Shown one piece after another: positions 1 through 7,232 of a stretch of 64,000 nt of DNA; position 1 is the first letter of the stretch; the number at the start of each line of letters is the position of its first letter. Location: the NCBI RefSeq assembly GCF_900114015.1, contig NZ_FORN01000004.1, positions 164,595-228,594 on the forward strand. The letters run 5' to 3'. The notes beneath the pieces were generated by a model. It was not told the origin of the DNA and searched no databases. It saw nothing but the letters and a program-made list of their open reading frames with translations. The translations under genes and the position numbers were made by a program. The DNA comes from Caulobacter sp. UNC279MFTsu5.1 (GTDB lineage: Bacteria > Pseudomonadota > Alphaproteobacteria > Caulobacterales > Caulobacteraceae).

Positions 1-1494
1 CCCGCCGCCCCGAAAAAGGCCAAGGCCGCTCCCAAGACCCCCGCCGCCGCGCCCCCGCCCACCCCGGCCGAGATCGTCGGCCAGGTCGGCGCCAGCGTCG
101 GCCAGACCCTGGAACGGGCGCTGGTCGACCCGCTGACCGCCGCCCTCAAGCGCGCGGGCCTGCGCCGCGCCCAGAAGGACGCCAACCAGGGCTCGCCGGA
201 GGCGGTGCAGGCCGCCAAGCCGGCCGCCGCGCCCGCCGCCGGGGCGCCGGGCAAGCCGGGCCTGGCCGTCTCGCCCCTGGCCGTGCCGTTCCCGACCATC
301 CCGCCGATCGCCGGGGTCGAGATCGCCACCGGCCGCGCCGGCTTCTACAAGCACCAGCGCGAGGACATGCTGCTGATGCGCTTCGCCGAAGGGACTTCGG
401 CGGCCGGGGTCTTCACCCGCCACGGCGTCGGCTCGGCTCCGGTCGACTGGTGCAAGCGGCAGCTGGCCGCGTCCGGCGGCCAGGACGTCCGGGCCCTGGT
501 GGTCAACGCCGGCTGCGCCAACAGCTTCACCGGCAAGCCGGGCGCCGACGCGGTGCGCCGGGTGGCCACGGCCGTGGGCAAGCGCTTCGACTGCCGCCAG
601 CGCGACGTGATGATGGCCTCGACCGGGGTGATCGGGGTGATCCTGGACGACAGCAAGATCATCTCGAACCTGCGCGAGGTGGAGACCCGCTTCACCGAGG
701 ACGCCTGGGCCGGCGCGGCCTCGGCGATCATGACCACCGACACCTTCCCCAAGGGGGCCTACGCCACCGCCCTGATCGACGGCCACGAGGTGCGGATCGC
801 CGGCATCGCCAAGGGCTCGGGCATGATCGCTCCCGACATGGCCACCATGCTGGCCTTCGTGGCCACCGACGCGGCCATCGCCCCGGCCGCCCTGCAGACC
901 CTGGTCAGCCTCTACACCCGCACCACCTTCAACTGCGTGACGGTGGACGGCGACCGCTCGACCAACGACACCCTGTTGCTGTTCGCCACCGGCCAGTCGG
1001 GCGCGCCGAAGATCCACCGGGCCGGCGACCGCCGCCTGGCCGACTTCCGCGAGAAGCTGGAGGCCGTGCTGCTGGACCTGGCCCTGCAGCTGGTCCGCGA
1101 CGGCGAGGGCGCGACCAAGTTCGTCAAGATCACCGTCAACGGCGCCGAGAGCCCGCTGTCGGCCCGCAAGATCGCCCGCACCATCGCCGAGAGCCCGCTG
1201 GTCAAGACCGCCTTCGCCGGCGAGGACGCCAACTGGGGCCGCATCGTCATGGCCGTGGGCCGCGCCGACGAGCCGGTCAACCGCGAGAAGATCAGCGTCC
1301 GGTTCGGCGACCTCTACGCCGCCCGCGACGGCCTGGTCTCGGCCGAATACGACGAGGCGGCGATGAGCCGGTACGTCAAGCGCGCGGAGTTCGAGGTCAG
1401 CGTCGACGTCGGCGTCGGCAAGGGCTCGGCCACGGTCTGGACCTGCGATCTGACCAAGCAGTACGTGGCGATCAACGGGGATTACCGGAGCTAG
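1..1494 (+). CDS. argJ: Bifunctional glutamate N-acetyltransferase / ornithine acetyltransferase (5' end outside window)
   Basis: Transfers acetyl groups between N-acetylornithine and glutamate in the cyclic arginine pathway. The ArgJ self-cleavage motif KGSGMIAPDMATML is present; the Thr codon at 844-846 would be the nucleophile exposed after autoproteolysis into alpha and beta chains. TTDTFPKGA and DANWGRIV are further family motifs. The frame is open back to base 1, so the true start lies upstream; an internal GTG at 205 is not needed. The first ~90 codons are Ala/Pro/Lys-rich and precede the catalytic homology, so the protein has an N-terminal extension compared with ordinary ArgJ. A GTG-started gene follows 3 bases downstream. 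Confidence 0.93.
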   Translation, partial: PAAPKKAKAAPKTPAAAPPPTPAEIVGQVGASVGQTLERALVDPLTAALKRAGLRRAQKDANQGSPEAVQAAKPAAAPAAGAPGKPGLAVSPLAVPFPTIPPIAGVEIATGRAGFYKHQREDMLLMRFAEGTSAAGVFTRHGVGSAPVDWCKRQLAASGGQDVRALVVNAGCANSFTGKPGADAVRRVATAVGKRFDCRQRDVMMASTGVIGVILDDSKIISNLREVETRFTEDAWAGAASAIMTTDTFPKGAYATALIDGHEVRIAGIAKGSGMIAPDMATMLAFVATDAAIAPAALQTLVSLYTRTTFNCVTVDGDRSTNDTLLLFATGQSGAPKIHRAGDRRLADFREKLEAVLLDLALQLVRDGEGATKFVKITVNGAESPLSARKIARTIAESPLVKTAFAGEDANWGRIVMAVGRADEPVNREKISVRFGDLYAARDGLVSAEYDEAAMSRYVKRAEFEVSVDVGVGKGSATVWTCDLTKQYVAINGDYRS

Positions 1495-1497
1495 GCC

Positions 1498-1878
1498 GTG
1501 GCGACGGTTCCTGTCGTCAAGGACGAGCATCGTCAGCGGCCTATTCCCTCCGAATGGCGCGAGACGTTCCGGTCCGTCGTAGAGGCGTTCCGTTTCGGCG
1601 ACCTGAGACTGAGCGCCGGAATCGAGCAGGTGGCTCCGATCAACGCCGGCCTCGCCGACCATATTGCGGAAAATCTCAAGGCCTATGGCGGCAGACTGGC
1701 CAGGCTGCCGGAGGAAACCTGGGCCACGTCGGTCTGCCAGTGGCAGATCGGCTACTGGGAGGTGCTGGTCGATCTCTTCACCGAAGAAGAAGGTGCGGCC
1801 GATCTCGTGCTGTCCGCGCGCGTCCAGGAAAACGGAGCGCGCTACGCCTTCGAAATCCTGCTGGTGTACGTCCCCTGA
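1498..1878 (+). CDS. Conserved hypothetical protein (DUF7668-like)
   Basis: A 126-residue soluble acidic protein starting at GTG 1498, three bases after the argJ stop, so it is probably co-transcribed with argJ. It shows no signal peptide or membrane segment. The N-terminal part (RPIPSEWRETFRSVVEAF) followed by a mixed alpha/beta body resembles small proteins I recall as DUF7668, but that assignment is from memory. Codon use is a little less GC-biased than argJ. Function unknown. Confidence 0.7.
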   Translation: MATVPVVKDEHRQRPIPSEWRETFRSVVEAFRFGDLRLSAGIEQVAPINAGLADHIAENLKAYGGRLARLPEETWATSVCQWQIGYWEVLVDLFTEEEGAADLVLSARVQENGARYAFEILLVYVP

Positions 1879-1946
1879 ACGGCGCCGATGGCGAAGAAGC
1901 GTCTCGCGCGCTATTTGGCGTCTTCATAGCGCGATTGGATCCGACC

Positions 1947-2417
1947 ATGGCGGACGAAACCCTTCCTCCCGATTTGAATGAAATCGCCGACGTCTGCCGC
2001 GAGGCCGGCTATGTCGTCGCCGAGATCGATCGCGGCCTGGAAGTCTCGGGATCCGACGACGGCGGGGCCTTCTACCTGTTCCGCGAGGGCGAGTGGCTGC
2101 AGGCGCGCTGCCAAGTGTTCGACGAGGCCGACCTGGAGCGGGCCCGCGACCTGACCGCCCTGTTCGAGACCGTCGCCCGCGCCCAGTTCCGCATGATCGG
2201 CTGCCGGTTCGGTTTCGACGAGCTGACCGGCCTGTGGCTGGTCGCCGACCTCTATCCCGGCTTCGAGCCCGAGCGCCTGCCCGCCGTGCTGGAACAGCTG
2301 GCCTTCGTCTGGGGTTCGCTGGGCGAGGTGCTGGACGCCGCGCTGAAGGGAACCGTCGTGGACGAGATCACCCTCGACGCGGCGTTCGAGCTGGAGCCCG
2401 ACGGGCGGCCGAATTAG
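1947..2417 (+). CDS. Conserved hypothetical protein, YbjN-like fold suspected
   Basis: A 156-residue acidic soluble protein beginning at ATG 1947. The pattern of a short helix, strands with alternating hydrophobics (GAFYLFREGEWLQARCQVFD), a helix and then FRMIGCRFGFDE and GLWLVADLYPGFEPERL recalls YbjN/CesT-type chaperone folds. No catalytic motif is visible. It follows the 1498 gene in the same direction and its stop overlaps the convergent AhpD-like gene by four bases. Function unknown; the fold suggestion is inference. Confidence 0.65.
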   Translation: MADETLPPDLNEIADVCREAGYVVAEIDRGLEVSGSDDGGAFYLFREGEWLQARCQVFDEADLERARDLTALFETVARAQFRMIGCRFGFDELTGLWLVADLYPGFEPERLPAVLEQLAFVWGSLGEVLDAALKGTVVDEITLDAAFELEPDGRPN

Positions 2418-2908
2418 CCCCAGCTCCCCCCCGCCATCTGGCGGATCGCCACGTTCAGGCGGTTCCAGACGTTGATCTTGGCGATCGACAGCACCAGCGA
2501 GGCCAGCTGGGCCTCGTCATAGTGCTGGACGGCGGCGTTCCAGACGTCGTCGGGCACCGGGTCGGCGCGGTCGGCCAGGCGGGTGACGGCCTCGGCCAGG
2601 GCCAGGGCGGCCCGCTCGGCCTCGGTGAAGTAAGGCGTGTCGCGCCAGGCGGCGACCGCGAACAACCGCTCGTCGGTCTCGCCCAGCTTGCGGGCGATCT
2701 TGGGGTGCATGTCGGCGCAGACGCCGCAGCCGTTGATCTGGCTGGCCCGCAGATGCATCAGTTCCAGGGTGCGCTCCGACACGCCGGTAGCCTTGATCGC
2801 GGCGTCGAGGGCCATCAGGGCCTTCCTGGCGTCGGGCAGGACGAAGACAGGATGGGTCATGCGAGCTTGCGGAGTTTGGCGGGCTTGCAGGGTTTGGGTC
2901 GCGGACAT
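2414..2908 (-). CDS. AhpD-like carboxymuconolactone decarboxylase family protein, partner of ECF41 sigma
   Basis: A 164-residue CMD-family protein with the AhpD redox motif GCGVC followed by ADMH, the proton-relay/peroxidase signature of alkylhydroperoxidase D-like proteins. The start at 2908 is supported by a strong AGGAG placed about 9 bases upstream. It is divergent from an ECF sigma factor, the arrangement that defines the ECF41 group, where CMD-family proteins are the usual partner and main regulon member. A promoter of ECF41 type (GGTCACA, 16 bases, CGTC) reads toward it. Likely role: thiol-dependent peroxide or quinone detoxification; the substrate is unknown. Confidence 0.88.
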   Translation of the reverse strand: MSATQTLQARQTPQARMTHPVFVLPDARKALMALDAAIKATGVSERTLELMHLRASQINGCGVCADMHPKIARKLGETDERLFAVAAWRDTPYFTEAERAALALAEAVTRLADRADPVPDDVWNAAVQHYDEAQLASLVLSIAKINVWNRLNVAIRQMAGGSWG

Positions 2909-2927
2909 GGCTTTTCTCTCCTGGGCT

Positions 2928-2954
2928 GGTCACATCGGCCGCTCTTCGACCGTC
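2928..2954 (+). promoter_or_regulatory. ECF41-type promoter driving the sigma gene
   Basis: The -35 element GGTCACA lies at 2928-2934 and the -10 element CGTC at 2951-2954, with 16 bases between. This is one mismatch from the published ECF41 consensus TGTCACA-N16-CGTC. Transcription would start near 2960, leaving a leader of about 30 bases before the AAGGA ribosome site (2977-2981) and GTG start (2990). It implies autoregulation of the sigma gene. Confidence 0.75.
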
Positions 2955-2962
2955 ACCTCCTT

Positions 2963-2989
2963 GACGGACGATCTCGAAGGAATGTGACC
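2963..2989 (-). promoter_or_regulatory. ECF41-type promoter driving the AhpD-like gene
   Basis: On the minus strand GGTCACA occupies 2989-2983 and CGTC 2966-2963, again exactly 16 bases apart. Both promoters share the longer pattern GGTCACAT-N14-CCGTCA. The -35 sits directly against the sigma start codon, so the two promoters face each other and their start sites overlap. Confidence 0.75.
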
Positions 2990-3862
2990 GTGAGCCAGCA
3001 GAATTTTCTCAGCGACCAGTTCGAAGCCCATCGCGCCCATCTGGGTCGGGTGGCCTATCGCATGCTGGGCTCGTACGTGGAGGCCGAGGACGCCGTGCAG
3101 GAGGCCTGGATCCGGCTCAGCCGATCCGACGTCGCCCAGGTGTCCAACCTCGGCGGCTGGCTGACGACGGTGGTCTCGCGGGTCTGCCTGGACCTGCTGC
3201 GCGCCCGCCGGTCGCGGCGCGAGGATCTGCTGGGGCCCGAGGCTCCCGACCTGGCGATGGACGAGGACGACAGCCTGTTTCCCGGCCGCGAGATGCTGCT
3301 GGCCGACTCGGTCGGCCTGGCCCTGCTGGTGGTGCTGGAAGCCCTGCCCCCGGCCGAGCGGGCGGCCTTCGTGTTGCATGACCTGTTCGACCTGCCGTTC
3401 GACGAGATCGCGCCGATCGTCGGCCGCACCTCCGACGCCACGCGCCAGCTGGCCAGCCGGGCGCGGCGGCGGGTGCGCGGCGCCACGACGCCGGCCAGGA
3501 CCGACTTGGAGCGCCAGCGCAAGGTGGTCGAGGCCTTCCTGGCCGCCTCGCGCGGTGGCGACCTGGGCGCCCTGCTGGACGTCCTCGCGCCCGACGTGGT
3601 GTGCCGCGCCGACCCGGCGGCGGTGCAGCTGGGCGGGGCCGCGGAACTGCGCGGCGTCGACGCCGTGGCGCCCGCCTTCGTGGGCCGCGCCCGCTCGGCT
3701 CGGCCGGTCCTGGTCGACGGCGGCCTGGGCGCGGCGGTCATGGTCGACGGCAAGCTGCTGCTGGTCCTGCTGGTCTCCGTCGCCGGCGACCGCGTGGCGG
3801 CCATCGAGGCGGTGGCCGACAAGGCCCGGATCGCCCGGATGGACCTGGTGATGCTGGACTAG
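2990..3862 (+). CDS. ECF41-type RNA polymerase sigma factor with SnoaL-like C-terminal domain
   Basis: A 290-residue sigma-70 family protein. Region 2 (AHLGRVAYRMLGSYVEAEDAVQEAW) and region 4 (LPPAERAAFVLHDLFDLPFDEIAPIVGRT) are clear, followed by a ~110-residue SnoaL-like domain, as in ECF41/SigJ factors, where the fused domain replaces a separate anti-sigma factor. GTG 2990 is chosen because AAGGA sits 8 bases upstream; GTG 2984 would be too close. The linker reads LLGPEAP where ECF41 members typically carry WLPEP, and the DGGG and NPDKL signatures are weak, so it is a divergent member. Confidence 0.9.
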   Translation: MSQQNFLSDQFEAHRAHLGRVAYRMLGSYVEAEDAVQEAWIRLSRSDVAQVSNLGGWLTTVVSRVCLDLLRARRSRREDLLGPEAPDLAMDEDDSLFPGREMLLADSVGLALLVVLEALPPAERAAFVLHDLFDLPFDEIAPIVGRTSDATRQLASRARRRVRGATTPARTDLERQRKVVEAFLAASRGGDLGALLDVLAPDVVCRADPAAVQLGGAAELRGVDAVAPAFVGRARSARPVLVDGGLGAAVMVDGKLLLVLLVSVAGDRVAAIEAVADKARIARMDLVMLD

Positions 3863-3936
3863 CGCCACTCCAGCCTTCGGTGGCCTCGCGGCCCGGGCGG
3901 GCGTAGCCTGGCGCGGTCGAACGCGCGGAGGACGTG

Positions 3937-4527
3937 ATGGGCGACGGAAGCTCCCTCGCCGTCCTGGGGTTTCGGCCCCACACCTACTGGACCGCCGTCG
4001 TCGCGCTGACGGGCCGCCCCGATGCGCTGCGGGTCGTCGCGCGACGACGGATCGACTTCGCCGCCGGACGGGAGCGGTTCGTCTATCATCAGGCGCGGGC
4101 CCTGGGCCCGATCGAGGGCCAGGCCCTGATCGGCCGCGTGCGCGCGGCCGTCGAGGCCAACGCCGCCCGGGAGATTGGCCGGCTGGTCGCCGACCTGCGG
4201 GGCGACGGCGCCGCCGTCCGCGTCGCCGTCGCCCCGGCCGCCGCCGCGAGGCTTCCGGAGGCGCTGGAGGACATCCTGCGGGTCCATGCCCGCATGCACG
4301 CCGCGGAGGGCGACTTCTATCGCGACGCGGTCGCCCAGGCCTGCGCGGCCCTGGGGCTGCGGGTTCACCGGATCGCCGAACGCGACCTGCCGCCCGCCCT
4401 GGCCGAAGCCCTGGGCGTCGACGCCGCCGGCCTGGAGGCCCGCCTGCACGCCCTGGGCGCGGCGCTAGGCCCGCCGTGGAACGAGGACTACCGGCTGGCG
4501 GCGCAGGCGGCGTGGCTGCATCTCTGA
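3937..4527 (+). CDS. Conserved hypothetical protein, possible RNase H-like fold
   Basis: A 196-residue protein. ATG 3937 is preferred to GTG 3934 because GGAG lies 6 bases before it. The N-terminal LGFRPHTYWTAVVAL, strand-turn-strand RRRIDF, the middle HARMHAAEGDFYRDA and the terminal LGPPWNEDYRLAAQAAWL match a family I recall with a RuvC/RNase H-like outline and no assigned function. It stands alone between the ECF41 locus and an ABC exporter. The fold assignment is inference. Confidence 0.7.
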   Translation: MGDGSSLAVLGFRPHTYWTAVVALTGRPDALRVVARRRIDFAAGRERFVYHQARALGPIEGQALIGRVRAAVEANAAREIGRLVADLRGDGAAVRVAVAPAAAARLPEALEDILRVHARMHAAEGDFYRDAVAQACAALGLRVHRIAERDLPPALAEALGVDAAGLEARLHALGAALGPPWNEDYRLAAQAAWLHL

Positions 4528-4607
4528 AGAGCCGCGGGGTGAGGAGCTTGAACCCTCGCCCCAATCGCGTTCACATGACCTGACGCCAAACCTCGGGGAT
4601 CCCGCCG

Positions 4608-5363
4608 TTGACCGAAGCCTTGATCGTCCGCGGCCTCGACAAGACCTTCACCAAGCCGGCGGTCATGGACCTGGATCTTACGGTCCACGCCGGCGAGCTC
4701 TACGCCCTGCTGGGACCGAACGGGGCGGGCAAGACCACCACCCTGCGGATGGTCGCGGGCCTGACCAAGCCCGACAAGGGCGCGATCAGCATCTTCGGGA
4801 TCGACGCCCTGGCCGATCCGGCCGCCGCCAAGGCGATCACCGCCTGGGCCCCCGACGAGGCCATGGTCTATGACCGGCTGACCCCGCTGGAATATCTGGA
4901 GTTCGTCGCCGGCCTCTGGAACATCGAGCCCAAGGCCGCCAAGACGCGGGCTGAAGAGCTGCTCTCCAAGCTGGGCCTGGCGGCCGAGGCGCGGACTCGC
5001 TGCGAGGGCTTCTCGCGCGGCATGAAGCAGAAGGTGGCCCTGGCCGGGGCCCTGATCCATGACCCGCGCCTGCTGATCCTGGACGAGCCGCTGACCGGCC
5101 TGGACGCCGGCGCCGCCCGGCTGGTCAAGGACATGCTGCAGGAGCGCGTCGACGCCGGCGGTACGGTGATCCTGACCACCCACATCCTGGAGGTGGCCGA
5201 GCGGATGGCCGACCGCATCGGCATCATCGCCGGCGGCCGCCTGCTGGCGGAGGGCACGCTGGACGCCCTGCGCAGCCAGGCGGGCGAAGGCCAAGGCGGC
5301 TCCAGCCTGGAGGACGTCTTCCTGCAACTGACCGCCGGCGACGCCAACGGGAAAGCCGCGTGA
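4608..5363 (+). CDS. ABC transporter ATP-binding protein
   Basis: A 251-residue ATPase with Walker A GPNGAGKT at residues 36-43, the signature region FSRGMKQKVALAGALIHDPR, Walker B LLILDEP and the switch His in ILTTHILE. This is the ABC-2/DrrA-type arrangement (CcmA/NatA-like), in which the ATPase powers an export permease. The start is TTG 4608, the only plausible start in frame. Its stop overlaps the start of the permease gene at 5360, so the two are translationally coupled. The substrate cannot be read from the sequence. Confidence 0.92.
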   Translation: MTEALIVRGLDKTFTKPAVMDLDLTVHAGELYALLGPNGAGKTTTLRMVAGLTKPDKGAISIFGIDALADPAAAKAITAWAPDEAMVYDRLTPLEYLEFVAGLWNIEPKAAKTRAEELLSKLGLAAEARTRCEGFSRGMKQKVALAGALIHDPRLLILDEPLTGLDAGAARLVKDMLQERVDAGGTVILTTHILEVAERMADRIGIIAGGRLLAEGTLDALRSQAGEGQGGSSLEDVFLQLTAGDANGKAA

Positions 5364-6913
5364 CCCTGGCCGCGCCCGGCTCGATCCCCTGGCTGCTGGC
5401 CCATGAGATGCGGCTGTACTGGCGCAACTTCCGCGCCGGCCGGGCGGGCAAGGGCGCCCGGGGCCTCGTCAGCCTGGTCGTGGTGGCGACGATGTTGCTG
5501 GCTGGCGGCGTGGCGACGGCGCTGGGTCTGCACGAGGTCGAGGTCCCGATCAATCCGATCTCGATCAGCCTCGCGGCCCTGGCCAGCGCGGTGATCTTCA
5601 CCCTGATGCTGTCCCAGACCCTGAGCGCCTCGAGCGAGGCGCTGTACGAGCGGGGCGACCTGGACCTGCTGTTCTCCTCGCCGATCGGGCCGGCCAAGGT
5701 TCTGTTCGTGCGCTCGCTGGGCGTGGCCGGCGGGGTGATCACCATCTTCCTGCTTGCCGTCACGCCGCTGCTGTTGCCGTCGGTGATCTGGGGCCATCCC
5801 GGCTGGATCGGGGTGTTCGGCGTGCTGGGCGCCCTGGCTCTGGCTTCCACCGCCGTCGGCCTCCTGCTGGCCATGGCCCTGTTCGCCCTGATCGGCCCGC
5901 GCCGCACCCGCACCGTGGCCCAGGTCATGGCGGCCCTGGTCGGGGCGGCCTTCTTCCTGGTCAGCCAGGCCCGCACCATCCTGGGCGCCCAGAAAAGCAA
6001 CAGCCTGTTCGCCGAGATCGCCCGCCAGGCCCAGGAAGGCCGGCTGCATCCGGCCCCGATCCTGAGCCTGCCGCTGCGGGCCATGCTGGGCCAGCCCGCG
6101 CCGCTGCTGGCCCTGCTGGCCGGTTCGGCGGCGCTGTTCGCCCTGGCCGCCCTGGCCCTGGGCCGGCGGTTCTCGGACGCCGCCGCCGCCACCCAGGGCA
6201 AGACCGCGGCCCGCCCCGCCAGGGCGACCCGGGGCGAGGCCCGCCGCGCCTTCGCCGCCGGGCCGTTCCTGGCCACCTTGCGCAAGGAGCTGCTGCTGAT
6301 CGGCCGCGACGCGGCGCTGCTGTCGCAGGTGCTGCTGCGGGTGCTGTACCTGATCCCCACCGCCCTGGTGCTCAGCCGCAACGCCGCTCACGGAACCGCC
6401 GCGGCCCTGGCGGGCGGGGCCGGGGTGGTGGCGTTCCTGGCCGGGCAGGTGGCCGGGAGCCTGGCCTGGATCACCCTGTCGGCCGAGGAGGCGCCCGACC
6501 TGCTGGCGGTGTCCCCAGCCCGAATCCGCACCCTGCGCCGCGCCAAGATCACCGCCGCCCTGATCCCGGTGGCGCTGTTCCTGGTCCTGCCGATCGCCGC
6601 CCTGGCCTGGTTCGCCCCGGCCGCCGGCGTCTGGACGGCCCTGGGCGCGGCCCTGGCCGCCTGGAGCAGCGGCCTGATCAACATCTGGCACCAACGGCCG
6701 GGCAAGCGGTCGGAATTCAAGCGGCGCGGCGGCGCCTCGTGGATGGCCACGATCGCCGAAATGCTGGTCTCCGCCCTGTTGGCCGGGGCGACGGGCGTCG
6801 CCGTGGCCGGCTTCTGGCCCTGGGCCCTGATCCCGCTGGGCCTGGCCGGCGCGGCCCTGCTGAGCCTGCGGCGCAGCGACGCCCAGATCGCCCGCAACCT
6901 GCGAACACGGTAA
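5360..6913 (+). CDS. ABC-2 type exporter permease
   Basis: A 517-residue integral membrane protein with about 12 hydrophobic segments (for example around residues 34-54, 70-95, 115-150, 170-200, 350-390 and 400-440). It begins at GTG 5360, overlapping the ATPase stop by four bases. The N-terminal amphipathic part (LLAHEMRLYWRNFR) is typical of large ABC-2 permeases. With the upstream ATPase it probably forms a complete exporter; substrate unknown. Confidence 0.9.
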   Translation: MTLAAPGSIPWLLAHEMRLYWRNFRAGRAGKGARGLVSLVVVATMLLAGGVATALGLHEVEVPINPISISLAALASAVIFTLMLSQTLSASSEALYERGDLDLLFSSPIGPAKVLFVRSLGVAGGVITIFLLAVTPLLLPSVIWGHPGWIGVFGVLGALALASTAVGLLLAMALFALIGPRRTRTVAQVMAALVGAAFFLVSQARTILGAQKSNSLFAEIARQAQEGRLHPAPILSLPLRAMLGQPAPLLALLAGSAALFALAALALGRRFSDAAAATQGKTAARPARATRGEARRAFAAGPFLATLRKELLLIGRDAALLSQVLLRVLYLIPTALVLSRNAAHGTAAALAGGAGVVAFLAGQVAGSLAWITLSAEEAPDLLAVSPARIRTLRRAKITAALIPVALFLVLPIAALAWFAPAAGVWTALGAALAAWSSGLINIWHQRPGKRSEFKRRGGASWMATIAEMLVSALLAGATGVAVAGFWPWALIPLGLAGAALLSLRRSDAQIARNLRTR

Positions 6914-7005
6914 AGCCGAGATTAGGGTTTTACCCGATTTTCGCGGCCGGACGACGCCGCTAGGGTCGATGTCGGGTCGGGTGGGGAAAAAGTTTGAGAG
7001 CGCCC

Positions 7006-7218
7006 ATGCCCGCCGTGCACGCCACGTTCCGCTCCCCTCGGGGACACCGCAAGGAATCCAAGGCCCTGGTCGTGGCCACCAGCGTGCTGCAACTGGCCCT
7101 GGTCGTGCTGGTCTGGCTGCTGGCCCTGGTTCCGGTGGCCCTGATGGCCCTGATCGCGACGGTGGTCGCCGCCCTGAAACCCGCGGCCGCCAAGGCGCCG
7201 ACGCCCGTCGATTCCTGA
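7006..7218 (+). CDS. Small single-segment membrane protein
   Basis: A 70-residue protein: a basic N-terminus (residues 1-22), one very long hydrophobic stretch of about 37 residues that could form one or two helices, and a short C-terminal tail. The ATG at 7006 is preferred over TTG 6994. It lies between the ABC exporter and a convergent histidine kinase gene. No family recognised. Confidence 0.6.
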   Translation: MPAVHATFRSPRGHRKESKALVVATSVLQLALVVLVWLLALVPVALMALIATVVAALKPAAAKAPTPVDS

Positions 7219-7232
7219 GGAACCGAAGGCCC

